A stretch of 64,000 nucleotides of DNA from Wenyingzhuangia marina. GTDB taxonomy: Bacteria > Bacteroidota > Bacteroidia > Flavobacteriales > Flavobacteriaceae. The DNA is taken from NCBI RefSeq assembly GCF_900130035.1, contig NZ_FQXQ01000002.1:643964-707963 (forward strand). The letters are read 5' to 3'. Below the pieces are notes generated by a model that saw nothing but the letters and a program-made list of their open reading frames with translations, was not told the origin of the DNA and made no database searches. Each line of letters starts with the position of its first letter. Position 1 is the first letter of the stretch. Shown one piece after another: positions 61,670 through 64,000 of the stretch. The position numbers were made by a program, and so were the translations under genes.

Positions 61670-63151
61670 AATATCCTCTTTCAACAATTAATAGATTTTG
61701 ATAAATCTTTAACTCAACCTGTCTACATACAAATAGCACAAAAGATAATAAACGCAATCCAACGTAGATATTTAGCAAAAGGAACTGTTTTACCAGGAAC
61801 TCGTGCATTAAGCAAAATATTAAAAATCCATAGAAATACAGCTGTTGCTGTTTACGAAGAACTAGCCTCTCAAGGATGGGTAGAAATAATCCCCAATAAA
61901 GGAACATTTGTTTTAGTGCCAGACTCACAAACACCAAAAATAAAAGCATCATCCTTACAAGTTAATCAAGCTTATCAATATGCTAATAATACTGGTTTTC
62001 CTTTTCAAAAATCTTTTCATTTAGCTCCAAATACTCAATATTCAAAAGCTACATATATTATTGATGATGGAAGTACAGATTTACGGTTGCATCCAATTCA
62101 TCAGTTCACAAGATGGTATAGTACAGCCATGAAACGAAAAACATTAGTACAAAAATGGAACAAAACAAATGAATTCTCTTATTCATTTTTTCAAACACAA
62201 TTATGTAATTATTTAAACGCAACTAGAGGTTTTCATTTAACTCCCAAAAATATTATCAGTACAAGAAGTACAGAAATGAGTTTATATATCGTATCACAAT
62301 TAATAATTAAACAAGATGATTTAGTACTCGTAGGAAACATGAGTAATTATGCAGCCAATATGATTTTTCATCAATCTGGTGCCAACATAAAAACAGTTCC
62401 GGTAGATAATAATGGTTTAGATATCAACTATATTAAAAAACACTTCATCAAACAAAATATTAGATGTGTATACATATGTGCACATAGAGACTATCCTACG
62501 GGCATAACACTTAGTACAGAACGCCGTTTAGAATTATTGCAACTAGCCCAAAAATATAAATTTGCCATTATTGAAGATGATTATGATTATGATTTTCAGT
62601 TTGATGGTTCAGCCATGCTCCCCATGGCAAGTGCTGATATTTATGGAGTTGTTATCTATTTAGGAAAGCTTGGACAATCATTATTCCCTAGTTTTCAAAT
62701 TGGATTTGTAGTTGCACCAGAGAACTTAATTTCAGAGGCTAATAATTATTTGCAACTACTAGATAAACAAGGAGATTTAATACAAGAACAAATGTTAGCC
62801 GAGTTAATTCATGAAGGGGAAATTTATCGTCTTATGAAAAAAAATATAATAGTATATAAACAAAGAAGAGATTATCTATGTAAACTTTTATCTGAACATT
62901 TTGATGAAATAGCACAATGGAATGTTCCCAGTGGAGGATTAGCTGTTTGGTTATGTTTTCATCAAACAATATCCTTGGTAAAACTAGCAGAAGAGGCTGA
63001 AAAATTAGATTTATTACTTTCAAAAAACATTCTGTACCAGAATAAATATATTTGTGCTATACGATTAGGTTTTGGACATCTAAATCATGAAGAGATATTA
63101 AACGTAGTCCAAAAATTAAAAATTGCTTATGATATGATAAGTAAAATTTAA
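61652..63151 (+). CDS. MocR/GntR-type regulator lacking the PLP lysine
   Basis: This 499-residue protein combines an N-terminal GntR winged helix (about 20-90, VYIQIAQKIINAIQRRY, LPGTRALSKILKIHRNTAVA, GWVEIIPNKGTFV) with a fold-type I aminotransferase-like domain, the MocR architecture of GabR and PdxR. PLP-pocket features such as AHRDYPTGITLS and IIEDDYDYDFQF remain. But the segment that should contain the Schiff-base lysine (usually like YVGTFSKTLFP) reads YLGKLGQSLFPSFQ, with Q342 where K is expected and K339 three residues earlier. The normal arginine after it is Q349. The protein may therefore bind its effector without a covalent PLP link. It is divergent from the TonB receptor. Confidence 0.9.
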   Translation: MINSPVNILFQQLIDFDKSLTQPVYIQIAQKIINAIQRRYLAKGTVLPGTRALSKILKIHRNTAVAVYEELASQGWVEIIPNKGTFVLVPDSQTPKIKASSLQVNQAYQYANNTGFPFQKSFHLAPNTQYSKATYIIDDGSTDLRLHPIHQFTRWYSTAMKRKTLVQKWNKTNEFSYSFFQTQLCNYLNATRGFHLTPKNIISTRSTEMSLYIVSQLIIKQDDLVLVGNMSNYAANMIFHQSGANIKTVPVDNNGLDINYIKKHFIKQNIRCVYICAHRDYPTGITLSTERRLELLQLAQKYKFAIIEDDYDYDFQFDGSAMLPMASADIYGVVIYLGKLGQSLFPSFQIGFVVAPENLISEANNYLQLLDKQGDLIQEQMLAELIHEGEIYRLMKKNIIVYKQRRDYLCKLLSEHFDEIAQWNVPSGGLAVWLCFHQTISLVKLAEEAEKLDLLLSKNILYQNKYICAIRLGFGHLNHEEILNVVQKLKIAYDMISKI

Positions 63152-63241
63152 GTTCAAATAAACTCGTAATCGTAAGAAATATTAATGATTAAAAAATATA
63201 CTAGTATCTTCAAAAAACATATAGATATAACAACTAATATT

Positions 63242-63820
63242 CTAAAATAACTGATTGATGTTACTCGTAAATAGTTTAACTGCAATCGCTAATAAAATAA
63301 TTCCAAATACTTTTCTAAGTACATTTAATCCTACTCCACCTAGTATATCCTCTACTTTCTGAGATGTTTTTAAAACAAAAAACACAAAAACACTATTAAT
63401 AAGTATTGCCACAATAATATTTTCAACAGCAAATTCTGCTCTCAAAGATATTAGGGTGGTCATAGTACCAGCCCCAGCTATTAATGGGAATGCTAAAGGA
63501 ACAATAGAACTAGATTCTGTCATTTCATCTTTAAAAATAGTGATTCCTAATATCATTTCTATGGCTAAAAAAAAGAGAATAAATGATCCTGCAACAGCAA
63601 AGGAATTAACATCAACACCAATCAAACTCAAAATCTCATCTCCTAAAAACAAAAATAAAATCATGATTAAAGTTGAGACAATAGTAGCCTTTTCGGACTG
63701 TATATGTCCAACTTTTTTTCTCAAACTTATAATAATAGGAACACTTCCTATGATATCTATTACCGCGAAAAGAATCATTGTTGCCGTAATAATTTCTCTA
63801 AAACTAAACTGTACATTCAT
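63242..63820 (-). CDS. MarC-family integral membrane protein
   Basis: This 192-residue protein has about six transmembrane segments and the MarC (UPF0056) signatures FAVIDIIGSVPIIISL near residue 18-33, SFAVAGSFILFFLAIEMILG in the middle, and SIVPLAFPLIAGAGTMTTLISL near residue 105-126. The family is widely conserved, but its transport or other function is not established. The old link to multiple antibiotic resistance was withdrawn for E. coli marC. It stands alone, with a short gap to the rRNA terminator on the right. Confidence 0.92.
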   Translation of the reverse strand: MNVQFSFREIITATMILFAVIDIIGSVPIIISLRKKVGHIQSEKATIVSTLIMILFLFLGDEILSLIGVDVNSFAVAGSFILFFLAIEMILGITIFKDEMTESSSIVPLAFPLIAGAGTMTTLISLRAEFAVENIIVAILINSVFVFFVLKTSQKVEDILGGVGLNVLRKVFGIILLAIAVKLFTSNINQLF

Positions 63821-63903
63821 AATACAAATTTACAGTTTATATTAAACATTAATTGACGAATCAGAAGTAATTTACAAAGTCATTCTTCATTAAAATATAG
63901 TTC

Positions 63904-63940
63904 AAAAAAAAAACCTCATTCAAAAAGATGAATGAGGTTT
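63904..63940 (-). terminator. rRNA operon terminator
   Basis: On the minus strand AAACCTCATTC pairs with GAATGAGGTTT around an eight-base loop, followed by a T10 run. It lies just after the 5S rRNA end. Confidence 0.88.
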
Positions 63941-63949
63941 CTAAAAAAA

Positions 63950-64000
63950 GGCGATGACATACTCTCCCAGCAATTGCTAGTACCATCTGCGCTAATAGGC
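63950..64000 (-). rRNA. rrf: 5S ribosomal RNA, 3' end only
   Basis: The minus strand reads GCCTATTAGCGCAGATGGTA, then CTAGCAATTGCTGGGAGAGT, then ATGTCATCGCC. This matches the 3' third of Bacteroidota 5S rRNA (the GCxGATGGTACT...GGGAGAGTA...GCC pattern). The 5' part, and presumably 23S and 16S genes, lie beyond the window. A strong terminator follows. Confidence 0.9.

Overview
The window is a 64 kb chromosomal segment from a member of the Bacteroidota, most likely a marine-type Flavobacteriaceae species. The evidence is low-GC DNA, recurrent TAnnTTTG promoter -7 elements, little sign of Shine-Dalgarno sequences, and lineage-marker genes: gldJ, porU and porV of the gliding/type IX secretion system (T9SS), a TamB-like protein, an exonuclease-fused dnaE, and adhesins with GEVED domains and a T9SS tail. 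Closer identification is not possible from sequence alone. There is no phage, integrase, transposase, CRISPR array or clear genomic island. Most of the window is core genome, and the interest lies in individual oddities.

Layout. 1-7.7 kb: the 5' part of glyA, a HAD phosphatase, a mini zinc-ribbon protein, a YwqK-like secreted protein, a YtxJ-like thiol protein, clpB, a GGCT-like protein overlapping a 1-Cys peroxiredoxin, and a decayed glyoxalase-fold (VOC) pseudogene. 7.7-12.2 kb: an FdhF/YdeP molybdoenzyme, then an NfeD-like/flotillin membrane pair. 12.2-18 kb: a 1.78 thousand-residue surface protein gene split by a one-base deficit in a T tract. 18-26 kb: an ABC-F protein, a 0.5 kb gene-free gap, a NarK nitrate/nitrite transporter with a striking TACGTA-rich promoter, a nitroreductase, a small envelope protein, smpB, a UbiA-type prenyltransferase, maf, and a stand-alone C-terminal transketolase half. 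26-35 kb: divergent dps/oxyR, an acyl-CoA ligase, a phosphoesterase, and the overlapping run truA (TTG start) - ABC exporter - ridA - class A PBP. 35-39 kb: the minus-strand glycolytic group pfkA, gap and mgsA, plus a nucleotidyltransferase. 39-52 kb: tamB divergent from tsaD, a KAS III-like synthase, then porV/porU divergent from gldJ. 52-64 kb: dnaE, glpD, a DUF418 protein, a TonB-dependent receptor divergent from a MocR/GntR-type regulator, marC, and the 3' end of a 5S rRNA gene, so an rRNA operon continues beyond the right edge.

How the genes work together. PorU and PorV process and attach T9SS cargo and GldJ belongs to the gliding machinery; the large GEVED protein has the tail expected of their cargo. 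OxyR (with both redox cysteines at 199 and 208) faces dps, and together with the peroxiredoxin and the YtxJ-like protein gives an oxidative-stress theme. pfkA, gap and mgsA set triose-phosphate flux. The most intriguing unit is the TonB receptor/MocR pair: the regulator appears to have lost the lysine that normally binds PLP, and repeated GTCC(G/A)G motifs lie between the two genes.
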